The notes under the pieces were generated by a model. The model was given only the letters and a program-made list of their open reading frames with translations, searched no databases and was not told the DNA's origin. DNA of 64,000 nt from Siniperca chuatsi. Lineage: Eukaryota; Chordata; Actinopteri; Centrarchiformes; Sinipercidae. Position 1 is the stretch's first letter. Every line of letters begins with the position of its first letter. The stretch is from NCBI RefSeq assembly GCF_020085105.1, contig NC_058052.1, positions 22,015,733 to 22,079,732 on the forward strand, given 5' to 3'. Shown here piece by piece: positions 32,880 through 45,800 of this stretch. Both the position numbers and the translations under genes were made by a program.

Positions 32880-35846
32880 ACTTTGTCCTTCACCCTCTGC
32901 GGGTGGTCTCATCCTTCGAGCTCCGGTCCTCTACCAGAGGCCTGGGAGCTTGAGGGTTCTGCGCAGTATCTTTGCTGTTCCTAGTACTGCACTCTTCTGG
33001 ACCGAGATGTCTGGTGTTCTTCCAGGGATCTGCTGTAGCCACTCCTCCAGTTTGGGGGTCACTGCCCCGAGTGCTCCGATGACCACGGGCACCACTGTTG
33101 CCTTCACCTTCCAGGCCTTCTCCAGCTCTTCTCTGAGCCCTTGGTATTTCTCTAGTTTCTCATGTTCCTTTTTCCTGATGTTGCCATCACTTGGTATTGC
33201 CACGTCAACCACAACGGCTTTCCTCTGCTGCTTGTCCACCACCACGATGTCTGGTTGGTTCGCCATTACCATTCTGTCAGTCTGAATCTGTAAGTCCCAC
33301 AGGATCTTGGCTCGGTCATTCTCTACCACCTTTGGAGGTGTTTCCCACTTTGACCTCGGGGTTTCCAGTCCATACTCAGTGCAGATGTTCCTGTACACTA
33401 TGCCAGTCACTTGGTTATGGCGCTCCATGTATGCTTTTCCTGCCAGCATCTTACACACTGCAGTTATGTGCTGGATTGTCGCAGGGGCCTCTTTGCACAG
33501 CCTACACCTTGGGTCTTGTCTGGTGTGGTAGATCTGGGCCTCTATCGCTCTGGTGCTCACGGCCTGCTCCTGTGCAGCCATGATGAGTGCCTCTGTGCTG
33601 TCCTTCAATCCAGCCCGCTCCAGCCATTGGTAGGATTTCTTGATATCAGCCACTTAAGTTATGTTCCGGTGGTACGTCACATGTAGGGGTTTGTCCTCCC
33701 ATGATGGTCCCTCCTCCAGCATGTCTTCCTCTATTCCCCATTGCCTGAGACATTCCCTGAGCACGTCATCTGTTGGGGCCTTATCTTTGATGTACTTGTG
33801 GATCTTGGATGTTTCATCCTGGATAGTGGCTCTCACACTCACTAGTCCACGGCCACCTTCCTTACGGCTAGCGTACAGTCTCAGGGTGCTGGATTTGGGA
33901 TGGAACCCTCCATGCATGGTGAGGAGCTTTCATGTCTTTACGTCTGTGGTCTGTATCTCTTCCTTTGGCCATCTTATTATTCCCGCAGGGTATCTGATCA
34001 CTGGCAGGGCGTAGCTGTTTATTGCCTGGGCCTTGTTCTTGCCATTGAGCTGACTTCTTAGGACTTGCCTTACTCGTTGGAGATATTTGGCCATTGCTGT
34101 CTTCCTTGTTGCCTCTTCGAGGTTGCCATTTGCCTGTGGTATTCCAAGGTACTTGTAACCATCCTCAATGTCTGGGAGTGAGACCCCTTCTGTGTGGACT
34201 ACCTTCCCTCTCTTTATCACCATTCGACTGCACTTCTCAAGCCCGAATGACATCCCAATGTCAGAGCTGTAGATCCTGGTGGTGTGGATCAGTGAGTCGA
34301 TGTCCCGCTCGCTCTTAGCGTATAGCTTGATGTCATCCATGTAGAGGAGGTGACTGATGGTGGCCCCGTTCCTGAGTCGGTATCCATAGCCAGTCTTGTT
34401 GATTATTTGGCTGAGGGGGTTCAGACCTATGCAGAACAGCAGTGGGGACAGAGCATCTCCTTGGTATATGCCACATTTGATGGATACTTGTGCAAGTGGC
34501 TTGCCATTGGCTTCAAGGGTGGTTTTCCACAGCCTCATCGAGTTTGCAATGAAGTCTCTTAGAGTCCTGTTGATGTTGTACATCTCCAAGCATTCAGTGA
34601 TCCATGTGTGCAGCATTGAATCATATGCTTTCTTGTAATCAATCCAGGCAGTGCACAGGTTGGTGTGTCGGGCTCTGCAGTCTTGTGTGACTGTTCTGTC
34701 AACCAGGAGTTGGTGTTTGGCTCCTCTGGATCCTTTGCCAATGCCCTTCTGTGCTTTGCTCATGTATTGATCCATGTGTCCACTTATCTTAGCCGCGATG
34801 ATGCCTGACATGAGCTTCCATGTTGTGGAGAGACAGGTTATTGGCCGATAGTTGGATGGGACTGTACCCTTTGCGGGATCCTTCAGGATCAGGATTGTGC
34901 GCCCTTCGGTAAGCCATTCAGGGTGCGTCCCATCTCTTAGCAGCTGGTTCATTTGTGCTGCTAGGCGTTCATGGAGTGCAGTGAGCTTCTTTAGCCAGTA
35001 GGTGTGGATCCTGTCAGGGCCCGGTGCTGTCCAGTTCTTCATACCTGAGACTCTTTCTTGGATGTCTGCCGCTGTGATGGTGACTGGATTCTGTTCAGGG
35101 AGGTTGCTGTAGTCCTTTCTCAGAGCCACCAGCCACTGTGCATTGCTGTTGTGTGGTGCCTCCCTCTCCTATATACTTTTCCAGTACTGTTCCGTTTCCA
35201 GCCTTGGTGGGTCTGCTCTGCTGTTATTACCCTGCCATTGAGCGTACACTTTCGCAGGTTGAGTTGCAAACAGCCGGTTTATTCTTCTGGCTTCATTATC
35301 TCTCGTGTATCTCTTTAGGCGGCTGGCCAAGGCTTGGAGCCTTTGTTTAGCAGTTTCGAGTGCTTCAGGTATGGGCATCTGGTTGTACTTCTTGGGTACT
35401 TGCTTTCTCATTGCACCTCTCTCAGCCTCTGTCAGTTGGCTCACTTCTCACCGGGCCTCCTTGATTTTTGCCTCCAACCTTCGTTTCCATGGTGGGTACT
35501 GTTTCTCATGGCTCCCATGGTTGCTCTTGTAGCCAAGCATCTCTAGGATCACTGCTGCTGAGGCGTATATCAGCTCATTGGTTTCAGTGATGGTTGTGGA
35601 AGGGATCGCTCTCAATGCTGCATTCACATATTCTAGGAGACTTTCTGATGGTACTTCACTTAGCCGTTGTAATTGGCGTCGGGGTTGCCTTGTATTCATC
35701 CTCGCCATGATCTTATCTTTCAGGTCAGTCGCTGCCTCGTTCAGCGTGATTTCACTTGGGGCTTCGTACCCAATCTCTGGTTGGGGAGCTGCTGCTTGCT
35801 CCCCTCTGACCTGTTGTCCTGGCTCCCCCTTGCCGTAGCATATATA
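32880..35846 (-). mobile_element. R4-clade (Dong/Rex6-like) non-LTR retrotransposon, 5'-truncated
   Basis: On the - strand one continuous frame encodes a reverse transcriptase (YMDD at about 34343..34332; APGPDRIHTYW and GIYQGDALSPLLF blocks). A CCHC knuckle (CRLC...HITAVC) and a restriction-like endonuclease (QPDIVVVD...VVVDVAIPSDG) follow. RT followed by CCHC and RLE at the C-terminus is the R2/R4 group layout; similarity to common teleost copies points to R4 (Rex6/Dong-like). The 5' end stops at a (TA)n-T tract (35840-35860). The 3' end lies about 45 bp after the last stop, next to another TATATATTTT stretch, so insertion at an AT repeat is plausible. Confidence 0.8.
32931..35845 (-). pseudogene. 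R4-like retrotransposon polyprotein, in-frame stops
   Basis: The reading frame runs from about 35845 (open at the truncated 5' end) to a terminal stop at 32933..32931. It has no frameshift but four internal stop codons, at 35450..35448 (TGA), 35171..35169 (TAG), 33932..33930 (TGA) and 33656..33654 (TAA). Between them, the longest open piece is 35129..33930 (RT core, 399 codons from a Met), followed by 33653..32931 (CCHC and endonuclease, 240 codons). The N-terminal part (MARMNTRQPRRQLQRL) has basic, DNA-binding-like composition. So few lesions imply a fairly recent but inactive copy. Confidence 0.8.
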
Positions 35847-36039
35847 TATATTTTTTTTTCTATGTGCTGTGGCCTCAATGTAATAACATAGGCTACAAAT
35901 GTGACTATGAGGTGTCCTTGTGTATTCTACTGCACATCATCAGAAGCAGATTATTTTAAATAACATTATTTCGTAAAAGTGTCCCAAATGGCCACAACTT
36001 TCCTGATGTACCTATTGTAATCCAATCCTTTTCTCACTA

Positions 36040-36352
36040 CCTGGCAGAAGAGGATGATGGAGTAAAGGGGGAGTGGAGCTTCTGGATGAAGCTGCCCTGA
36101 TGAAGGCACCCTATCAGCTCTGTCCTCCCTTCCTCCTCACTGCTGATTGGCTGACTCGTGTAGGAAGAGGATGTCGGGACAGCAAAGATGTCCGCGCTCA
36201 TTTGAAAACCTGCTGTAGCCAAATCCTTAGTTTGGCACTTAATACGAGATGTTTTAATGTTAGCATTGGTGACGACGGTGTGCTCAAGCAAGGATCATAC
36301 TAAGGAAAGAAAAGGACTCCGCGACAAGAGCCAGACTATTCCTTATTATCAG
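36040..36352 (+). promoter_or_regulatory. anapc1: Putative anapc1 promoter and non-coding exon 1
   Basis: The coding exon at 38197 has a consensus acceptor 24 bp before its ATG, so an upstream UTR exon must exist. The best donor upstream is TTATCAG|GTTAGC (36352/36353), in a less AT-rich stretch. It has an inverted CCAAT box (ATTGG, 36146..36150) and a CHR-like TTTGAA (36201..36206) about 50 bp downstream. No TATA box is seen. The transcription start is not determinable by eye; assignment is inferred. Confidence 0.45.
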
Positions 36353-38172
36353 GTTAGCGGCTAAGTGTCTCCCTGCTAACTTAATGCTAGCTGAAGCTAA
36401 CATTAGCTAGTGTGCTAATCGAGCCAGTGAAAGCAATGGTACTCTACGGGTGTTTAGCGTTAGCGTGCTAATGCTGATAAGCACTTTATAGCTAGCTAAC
36501 CTATCAATCAGAGCTAACTGTCAACATGTTTATGTTATGTTGTTTATGTTGTCATTTAACTTACAGCATCATATTGACTGTCAAGTACTGAGTTTTGTTT
36601 TGGGGTAATTTTGAGTCAAAAACGTCCAGCTAGCTGCTAGCATATAGCGTCTGTCAGAGTAAACAACAGCATGTAACAGTAGAAATAATATTGTAAATTA
36701 TCATGTGGTGAATTGCATGTCATATTGTAACGTTACCGTGGCTTTTTACAATATCATGAAATGTTGTGAGAACCCTGTTTGAGACTGTTTTATCATAACT
36801 AACTTAGTTATATGGAAATATCTATGTGATGTATGGAAATATCACAAACTAACGTTATTCAAACAGCAATAATAGCTATATGTCGAATCTGCTCATTATG
36901 ATCAAGTCGGCATGATGGTAATGTTTAGTCCTAGCATTACATTAAAGTAAAATGCATTTATTTTGTTTTGAATGGGACCACCTTAACCACCTCAAGTACA
37001 GCTTGAAAATCAAGTACCATATTTTGACACCTGATGTTTTAACAGTTTCACAACTTTTAGCTTTTTATTTTCTGAATTCATAGCTATTTTTGTTATGGTT
37101 TCAGTTTTACTGTCTTGTGTGTCTTTCTGTTGGCACAAAGTACTTTGCTAACTCCAATGAAAACCCTGCTGTCACTATGCCTCGTCCATCTACTCATGTT
37201 TTTGACTGTGGGTGGTAGGTTTTTCCACTCCACAAATGAAGATTTTGCATCACGAGCATGACAATAAGAATCAGAATCAGAAATACTTTATTGATCCCCA
37301 AGGGGAAACTCTTTCGTTACAGCTGCTCACTATCACGTCAATGCACACAGGAATAGAATTACTAAGCAAATCAAAATACAATACACTATAATACAGGTAA
37401 GATAAATTAAGTACAAAGTAGATATAGGTATAAAAGCAAAAATAAGTGTAAGTACCAAAGTGGATTTAGAGGTTGATAAGTATGTATGGTATAACACAAT
37501 GTAATAATATAAGTAATAAGTAATATTGCAATAATGAGTACTGTCAAACTAAGTGTAGCTTTTTGAGATTATTATGAGACGGTGGATATTGCACAGCAGT
37601 AATAGAAGTATTAATAAATATTAATAAACAGGGAATTTTAAACTGAAAACAGAGTATATTGCACAGGAGTATTAAACAGAAAATATTGCACAATTATTTC
37701 AAATATTGCAGTGATGTTATTGATCCAATGTCCAGTTTAGTGACTTCAAAAAGTCAGTACAATATTGTCAAAGCATGCTGCACCAGCTTAATAATGTAAG
37801 TTTAATAATTTAACTATTATTTTGGTGAAAAACTTGGTTCTTATGTGTTCATACAGGCTGCAGAATCGGGTGTCTGTCCCTTTTTGTAGTCTATATTCCC
37901 ATGTAGTAAAATTACTTCATTTATGGATTTGAATATTTTTGCGACATTTGGTATAGGTATGGCCCTAGATGTCTTTTATGGCATAGAAAGCCGTCCCTCT
38001 TTTGTCGCAGCTCTCCTGTTGCGTTCTAAATGATCTCATCTACATGCACAACAGTAGAAGTGTCTGGTAGAATATGTTAAGCCCATCTGATTATGCTGTG
38101 GCCAGTAAATGAAAAAAGTTCTTGCTTATTTGTAAAAATGTTTCTGTCTTTTTCATCTCCTATTCTTCCCAG
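36353..38172 (+). other. anapc1: anapc1 intron 1 (inferred), with LINE remnant
   Basis: This runs from the putative exon-1 donor to the acceptor TTCTTCCCAG (38172). It starts with GCTA-rich sequence (about 36350-36500) and carries a - strand LINE 3' end at 37262-37850. No coding sequence is seen. Confidence 0.45.
37262..37850 (-). mobile_element. Non-LTR retrotransposon 3' end with (AGAATC) tail (copy 2)
   Basis: It starts 'aagaatcagaatcagaaata' then 'ctttattgatccccaaggg', the reverse complement of the tail at 29848. It continues through 'agctgctcactatcacgtca' and 'aagtgtagctttttgagatt' to about 37850. Its length exceeds copy 1, which shows different 5' truncation. It is oriented against anapc1, within its inferred first intron. 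Confidence 0.65.
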
Positions 38173-38196
38173 AAATAATGCTGATATCTGGAACTC

Positions 38197-39829
38197 ATGT
38201 CGGAAGTCGTGTATGAAGAGACAGCCACGATGATTGCCGCAGGGGAATTGCAGTCGTTTGTCCCGTTTGGCCGTGAGCACTGCAGGAACCATCCAAATGC
38301 CTTCAACCTGCAGCTCAGAGAGCTCCAGCCCGCCTCCGAGCTCTGGTCGTCAGACGGCGCCGCCGGCTTGGTGGGGTCCCTGCAGGAAGTCAGTCTGCAG
38401 GAGAGAGAGAGGGTGAGATTGCATGGCATTTCATCGCTTTTACATAATGTTAATCATATTCCAACTGTACAAGCATTTCTGTATCTAAAATACTAAAGAA
38501 GATAAAAGTAACAGTAGTGCACAGGGAGAAAAATAGGAAGTACAACAAAAAAGTAAGGAAATTGAATTTAGATCTTGTTTTTTACCAGGTGTTACCAATT
38601 TACCAATGTTGCATCACTTCTTTACTCATGAAAGTAATACTTATACATAATGTGTAACTCAGTACAGTTTGTATTTTTGATTCAGTTCTAGTTGTGTTGA
38701 CCTGATGGATATGTTTTGATTGGCAGGAATACTGGCAGCTTAGGAAGGGCTGCACGGGAGTCAGGGAGGAGGATGTGGAGTTTGAAGAGGAGCTCTACAC
38801 AGCAGGAACTGTGGTCGTCTGGAGCCACGGCAGTCGGACCCAAGGCTCCAACGTATACAAGGCCTTCACCGTTGACAGCCCAGTGCAGCAGGTTGGTTAC
38901 TGAAAGCTGTTTTTAGACTGTAAGCTACTGTGATGCCTATCCTCTGCCTATATATATGTATGTATATATGTATAATATATATATTTAAAACACTCTTTTC
39001 TAGGCACAGTGGAAATGCATGATGATTGTCAGGATTTATAATTTTTGTCTTTCGAGCAAAACATTTCTGGGAGTTGACACTTTCTTTTATTCTGTCTGCA
39101 GGCCTTATGGTGTAACTTTGCTGTTCCTCAGAACAAGAAAGATGGTACTGTATAAGTAAAAACATTTTGTTGTTGAGAGGCAACACTTGTTTCAAGTTAT
39201 CTATTAATTTACATTGCAGTTCTATTGAAGTTCATAAAGAAGATACATTATCTTTAATGTTGTTTTGCAGAGGAGGAAGTGGAGCAGACAGTGTGTATCG
39301 TACAGAGTAGCTGTGTCAACGTTCACACTGTGACTGGGAAGGATTTCATCTCACCACTGCCCTTCCAGGTGAGAGACTCTGGTGGGGCATTTTTTTATCC
39401 CCCAGGAAGAGGGGAGTCAGGACTTGTAGAGTAATTCAAAAGCATCTGCTAAATTTCAGCTAGCCAGATTCACCAACCTTTGATCTTTTTCCTCTTGTCA
39501 CTTTGATTTCCTTTGTTGTAATTTGCCACCGACCACCCAGAGTCATATTGTACTTTGCTAATTTTGCAGGTGCAACACTTGACTGACTGACACATGACTT
39601 TTATATTCCACTGAGTAGAAAGTCCCTAGCTGTTTCCTTTCTACATAAATACCGGATGCTTCTTGTGTTAATGTGTGTGTGTTTATGTGTGTGCATCTTT
39701 GTGAGCTCGCAAGCGAGTGTGAGTCAGATTAGTGATATTCTCTAGGGCTGAACCATTGTCTGGCTAACCAATAATAATGGTAATCTTGGATTGCTGACAA
39801 TGAGAATGAACCCCATCAATATCAGATGC

Positions 39830-39893
<64 letters not shown>

Positions 39894-42800
39894 CATCCCT
39901 GCTTGTGTCTGCGCACATACTGAACTAGAATGAGTGTGTGTGTTTGTCCGCATGCAAATATCTTTTTGATAGTGAAAATGTGTTTGTGTATGTGTGAGCG
40001 TGCACATGTATATTTGAGGGTTATATCTGTGTGTGTGTGTATTGGTTTCATTAGTCTGTTGCATAGCAACAAGATGTAATTTGAGTCAGGGATGTGTTTT
40101 TAACAGTAAGTTGCAGAAACAGTGTTTGTGGGCTGCTCAGAGGAAATCATGTTTTGCTCCTGTGTTTCTTGCTTGAGGCCTGTGAAGGTTGTGATGGAGG
40201 GATATTCACACTCATTAAATGATTGAAATGATTATAAAGGCAAACAGGTTGGTGTTTTGAGCAGAGCAAGAAAATCCTTGTGAAAGCCTGTATAACTGTC
40301 AAGGTTCATAGACAAAACAATAGTTTTTTGCTAGTCACCATGATTATTATCATTATTATTATTATTGTTATTATTATTATGGAATTTTTCACTGAATAAA
40401 TTAGCCTAGCGGCTAGTGGCCTTTTCCTCTACTCGTATATACTTTTTCTTACTCACCGTTGGTTTAAGTCACTACATCTCACGACAGAGCACCATTGTTG
40501 AATTTCAGCATTACATAACTAAACGAGTTGTCTTCAACTCGAGTAATGTTCACTTTACTTGTCTCTCCTCTGCTCCACTCCGTGCAACCCATAGTGTCGT
40601 TTTCGGCCACAGCAGGCAGCTTTTTACAGCGTAAAAGCTCTAAAAACCCACTGTACTCTACCTGCCCAGCACCAAACAGCAGACAGACACAGTGACAGCG
40701 ACCTGCTGGGAAGTAGGGCATTTAGCAGCTCAAGAGCCACATATTTCCCTCAGAAGTTGGTAGAGACCAAAAACAAAGCTAAAAGAGAGTAAATATTGGA
40801 CTTATATTTGCCAGGTGCCAGAAACATGACTCCAAATGAATGACAATGTTACTCTGTAACTGCTAGATGTGTAATTATGCAACTGTGTGCTAACAAGTAC
40901 AACTTAAAAGATGATATGTCAATGTTATGTTCACAATGTGTTTCTACTGCCCCCAAGTGGCCCAAAAAAGTTATTGCAGGTTTAAAGAGTTGCCTTTAGG
41001 GCATCTAGCAGTTTGCTGGTCAAGTTGAAGAAATGGCATTGGTTTTTGTACTTAATCGAGTAAAATCAAAGCATTAAAGGTGAACATTTTCATTGTTGTC
41101 ATTATTCCACAACAACATAACAATATGTTAAAAATGTCTTTCCTGTCTATCCCCTCTTGTCTCCTCCAGGTCTCAAATGTCTGGGCGACCAAGTTTGGAC
41201 TTCTGTTAGAACGAAAAAACACAGCAACGGACGCACAACTCGCCCCCCTCGGGTACACACTAACACTGCACACGCATGTGGATACACAAGCTCACGGCAA
41301 AGAGCAACAGCATGGCACACAGATCCAAACACCCATGTGAAGTAATGCAGTTACACACATCAAAGCTCAAAACCTTAACAAATGTGTCTACATTAAAGAC
41401 AGCCTCCTAGTCATACTCATGTACACGCACACACACACTCTCACACACACACTCACACAAACCATTGTCATTTGGCAGGTAACTGAGATACTGAGCTCTT
41501 TTTCTCTACAGGGAACCTCTGCCCACAGTGTTCAGCATGCTGCATCCTCTAGACGAGATCGCACCAATAGTGTGTAAACCTACAGGTACGACAAACACAC
41601 ACACATTTTCCCTCTCTCTCTCTTGTCTCTCTGAATGAGTAATCGCTGTATATGTGTGTGTTTTTCCAGGTCTGTTTGAAGGCTCCCGTGTACAGTATGC
41701 ATCTGATGCCACCATGAAGATAGTGTTCAGCTGCTGTCAGCCCTCTGTAGTTGTCTCCTATGACACTGTACAGGGAATACACTCCGTCTGGACCCTGCGC
41801 AAGGTCACACATGATGTGAGTGATCACGCAGACACACACACAAACAAACAAACAAACACACACACACACAGAATCTACCTGTCCCTAACCTCCAGCTGCT
41901 TACCTCCATCAGGAGCGTTCTACAGTCCTGCGATGTACAGCAGATCCAGTTGGCACACCGTTGGGTCTGATGGCATCAGGCTTCCTGACCTCTCACCTCC
42001 GTAATATCTCCCGCCTGGACTCCCCTGGTGGCAGTGGGGCAACCGGACTTGGTCCCGGAACTGGAACAAGGTAATGAAGGTGAAGTGTTGTATGCACGTA
42101 GAGCTGCAACAATTTGTTGATTTAATCAATTAGTTGATAGACAGAAAATTAGTCAGCAACTATTTTGATAATCAATTAATTGATTTAGTCATTTTTAAAG
42201 CAAAAATCTAACGTTCTCTGGTTCCAGCTTCTGAAATATGCTGCTTTTTTTTGTCATATATGATAGTGAACTTATTGTCTTTGAGTTTTTTGACTATTGG
42301 TTCCACTGGCTATGGAAAATTATAATGGGCATTTTTCACTATTTTCTAATATATTATAGACACAATGATTAGTCTATTAATTGATAATGATAAATGAAAT
42401 AATAATAATCGTTACTTGCAGCCCTATATGCATATATCAGTTTATATGTCATAAAACATCAATAGCAGTTCAATAAAATGTATACATGGAGACTAAACAA
42501 ACAAACACAAAATTAAGGATGACACCGTCAGTCCTCCATTTGTGAAATAACTAAAACAAAAGACAAACTGTAAACTGAGATTGTGAGTTGTGACTGTGAG
42601 ACTGACAAAACCAGACAGAAAAGAGAGAAGAATAAGCATAAATTATTTTGATTTTTAATGTTAAATGTTTCCACTGGTGACATCTCATTAGTTGATCCTT
42701 GAAAGCATCTCTGGTCCCTTGCTGTTTTCTGACCCCTCCTTGGTTTTCTTCTCCTAGTTGTGCTGTTGGTACTAGCTCTCCTCTCCACTACAGCGCTCTG

Positions 42801-45800
42801 CACAGCCACCAGAGCAGGATCATGACTTCTTCACCTGGATTACACTCTCGTGTTCATTCCCCTAGTATATCCAACATGGCTGCCCTCAGGTGAGTAGAGG
42901 CACTTGATGTTTGTTTTTTTAAAAAGAAGAGATCCGTTCATCAAAACACTAATTTTTTTCTTATTTTCCTATTCTCTTCCATCCCAGCCGTGCCCACTCT
43001 CCAGGCATGGCAGCTCCGTCCTTTTCAGGTGCGGCTCGTTTCAACACGTCTTTCCACAGCCCGTCCCATAGGGCGCACCATGGCTTGTTACCCTCTCCCA
43101 ACAGCACGGTCAATGAGACGATGTTGGCGCCAGAGATGGAGCCCATCGTACCTGACCTCTGCATGGAGCAGCTGTGGAGTGAGACAGTCACAGCTGGCTG
43201 TCACAGGTAATTATCAGGACTGAACCCTACTGAAAACAGATGCAGAGTCTGTGCAGACACATGATTAATTTACATCAATGACTGACAATTATTGAAAATG
43301 AATTATTGATAGTTTTATTCTAATGTGATTTCACCTTTGTCTTCTAAATGATGGCTTTCATTCTGGTGAGTTCAGTAATGTAAGGCTACTTAGCTTTCTA
43401 GTTTATTTTAGCACCAGGACTTTAGGACACACAGCTTTTAGGATTTACTAGTAAATACCAGAAAATGTATTAGCTTATTATCATAAAGGTATGTCACCAT
43501 TTATCATTACCCAGCACCCAGAATTGTGTTCCCCTGTTGTGTTATGTCTGATATTTTTTTTTTTTTGGAAAAATATGAATATTTCTTTATATAGTAATTT
43601 TATTTAGTTTTGTAATCAGGTTCTCCTCAAATACTTGATTTGTAATTTTTTTATCACACCATTAGGAAGTTTGAGAGCACCCAGGTAGAGAGAAGTGAAG
43701 CATTTCATCATGATGCCAAATTTGCGACTTTATTTAGAATTTCTGAATTACTAAGAAGTTGCTGTGATTTATGTTGACCTGTCAATGACAGCATCAAAAA
43801 GAGAGTATCATATCTAGAAGGATATTCACTGACTTTAAAGTTCTTGACCATTTCTAGCTCAAAAGTTGCTCTAAGATCATCAAATCAAGATCACTTAAGC
43901 TTGGGGCCCCGCGCAGCGATGATAAATGTGAGATGATTCTCAAAATGTTTGTGAAATTGGCCCCTGTTTGTTTTCCTTTTTTTTTGTTGTTGCTGTGTGA
44001 TGCTTAGTAACTGCTGTTGATTCACACAAATCTTCGCCTTTTTGCGTTTGCAGGGAGATGAGCAGCCAGGCGTCCAAAGTATTCCTGACCTCTGACCTGT
44101 GCGAGAACCGCTACCTCTGTTTCCTGGTGGAGTCTCACCAACAGCTCAGGTCGACAAACATACACACTGTAGTCATACACAATGAATATTTGATAGAGAC
44201 ACACAGTAGCATGCATATACTTAATATTATGATCTATCTAGGGATCCATAAAAAGTCTGGAAAAAGTCTTAAATAGTCTAATTCTAAGGACAGTTATCTA
44301 AGCATATGACAGTTACTAAACGAGTCCTTATGGAAACATTGATCGCTCATGTACATAGAACACCAGACAAACCACTCAAAAATTGTTTAAATGTAACTCT
44401 CTCTTTTACTTTTTCTGACTCTTCATCATCACTCTCTCCACCTGATTTTGTTAACATCTTTTTCATTGTTTCCACAGATGTGTGAAATTTATTGAGAGCA
44501 ACGATACGTCTCAGCTTATCTTCGCCTCAGCCACGACCATCCCTGCCAAAGATGCAGAGCCTCTGCCGGTAGATTACAATATTTAGGCTTTTATAAGATT
44601 TACAGAGAGTAGGTGAAGGTTAGTGACAATAAGCTTCCTAATTAATACCCACACTAGTATTTTATTCAATAAGTAGCTGAATTATTTAGATAATTTTCAG
44701 ATCAGGAATTACAAAAACAAGAAATGACATCTTACAGTATGTTATTGTACTGTGGCCACTGTATTAGGTATACCTGTACAGTCTAATGCAATCCAATACA
44801 ACTGTTCTGCCATAAAGTCGACTTATGATGCTTATAATGTTCAGTTTTTTGTTGACACTGTCATAGAGGTATTAATTAAATGATATGTTTTAGCATTGAG
44901 ATCATAGTTAGTGATGTTGTTGTACTGGACTGAATTATATTCAGAGGTGTTTCTAATATTCGGCCCCTCTCATGTATGTAAATAGGAAGGACAAAAAATT
45001 TGAAACAGTTCTCAATACAACACCAGTACAACACCACCTTTAGCCATGACCTCAAAATGAACATATATTTGAATTTACACATTTCCGACGTCACCAAAAA
45101 AATAAACATTATAAACTTGTAAAGGTAGAATTTATGGAATAGCTGTTGTATTCAATTGCAATAGATTGTACAGGTGTAACTAATAAAGTAGCCACTGAGT
45201 GCAGATCAGTTGTCATTTCATGTCTTTTCATTGTCGGATTTATTTTATGAAGACTAGGTTAGTTAGGTTGTTTAGGTTAGGTTAGGTTAGGTTGTGTAGT
45301 TGGTACTGAACCAAAAAGCTGATGATGCATTGGTTTGATTCTAATACTAGACTCAAATACCTGCAAACCACTGTAGTCTGTTATTTCCGAGTTTCTTTGA
45401 CACTGCAACCACTGAAAACTATGATAAATGATACTAGAAATGTTCTGCATATAGGGCCTGCTTTCTGAAACCAGGATGCATCTATGAATACTTACAGACA
45501 GACTCCTCTGCTTTCACTCTCTCTGTATTTGTGATATCTGTATGGATTTCGTTGCTGGTCTGGGCTGTAGCATCAGCATATTTATTTAACATCAAATTGT
45601 TGTGTGTGAAGTTGGGAACATTGGTAAGAGGTCTTAATGCATCTGAATGTTTATGAGTTCCGTCTGATATAATCAGGTCTTTACCTATAGAAACCAATGT
45701 GTGTATATTTAACTGAGCTAAATCTCTGCCTCAGAGGACTTCATTGAATATCATCATCACCAGAAGTCCATACAACCAGTGTTTATAACAGAATTTCATT

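Larger units (their letters stand above)
38197..41815 (+). other. anapc1: anapc1 coding exons 1-7: N-terminal beta-propeller part
   Basis: Residues 1-275 cover the first part of the N-terminal WD40-like propeller of APC1. Motifs that match vertebrate APC1 are FVPFGREHC (near residue 20), SDGAAGLVGSLQEV, VWSHGS, and FSMLHPLDEIAP in exon 6. The latter is followed by the exon 7 block ending YDTVQGIHSVWTLRKV. The inserted intron between exons 4 and 5 (39369-41169) carries microsatellites and a MITE-like relic. Confidence 0.93.

Noticed and set aside
32950..33686. Overlapping + strand ORFs over the LINE 3' half
   Set aside because: They are antisense shadows of the - strand retrotransposon frame, rich in Ser/Cys/Leu from complementing its codons.
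39764..40072. Thr-His-rich ORFs across the (TG)n tract
   Set aside because: Translated (CA)n microsatellite; the same artefact recurs at 50341-50730, 55108-55440, 59248-59654 and 61897-62118.
45255..45298. Interstitial telomere-like repeat
   Set aside because: The unit is TTAGG (5 bp), not the vertebrate TTAGGG, and it is only a few copies; an ordinary microsatellite.
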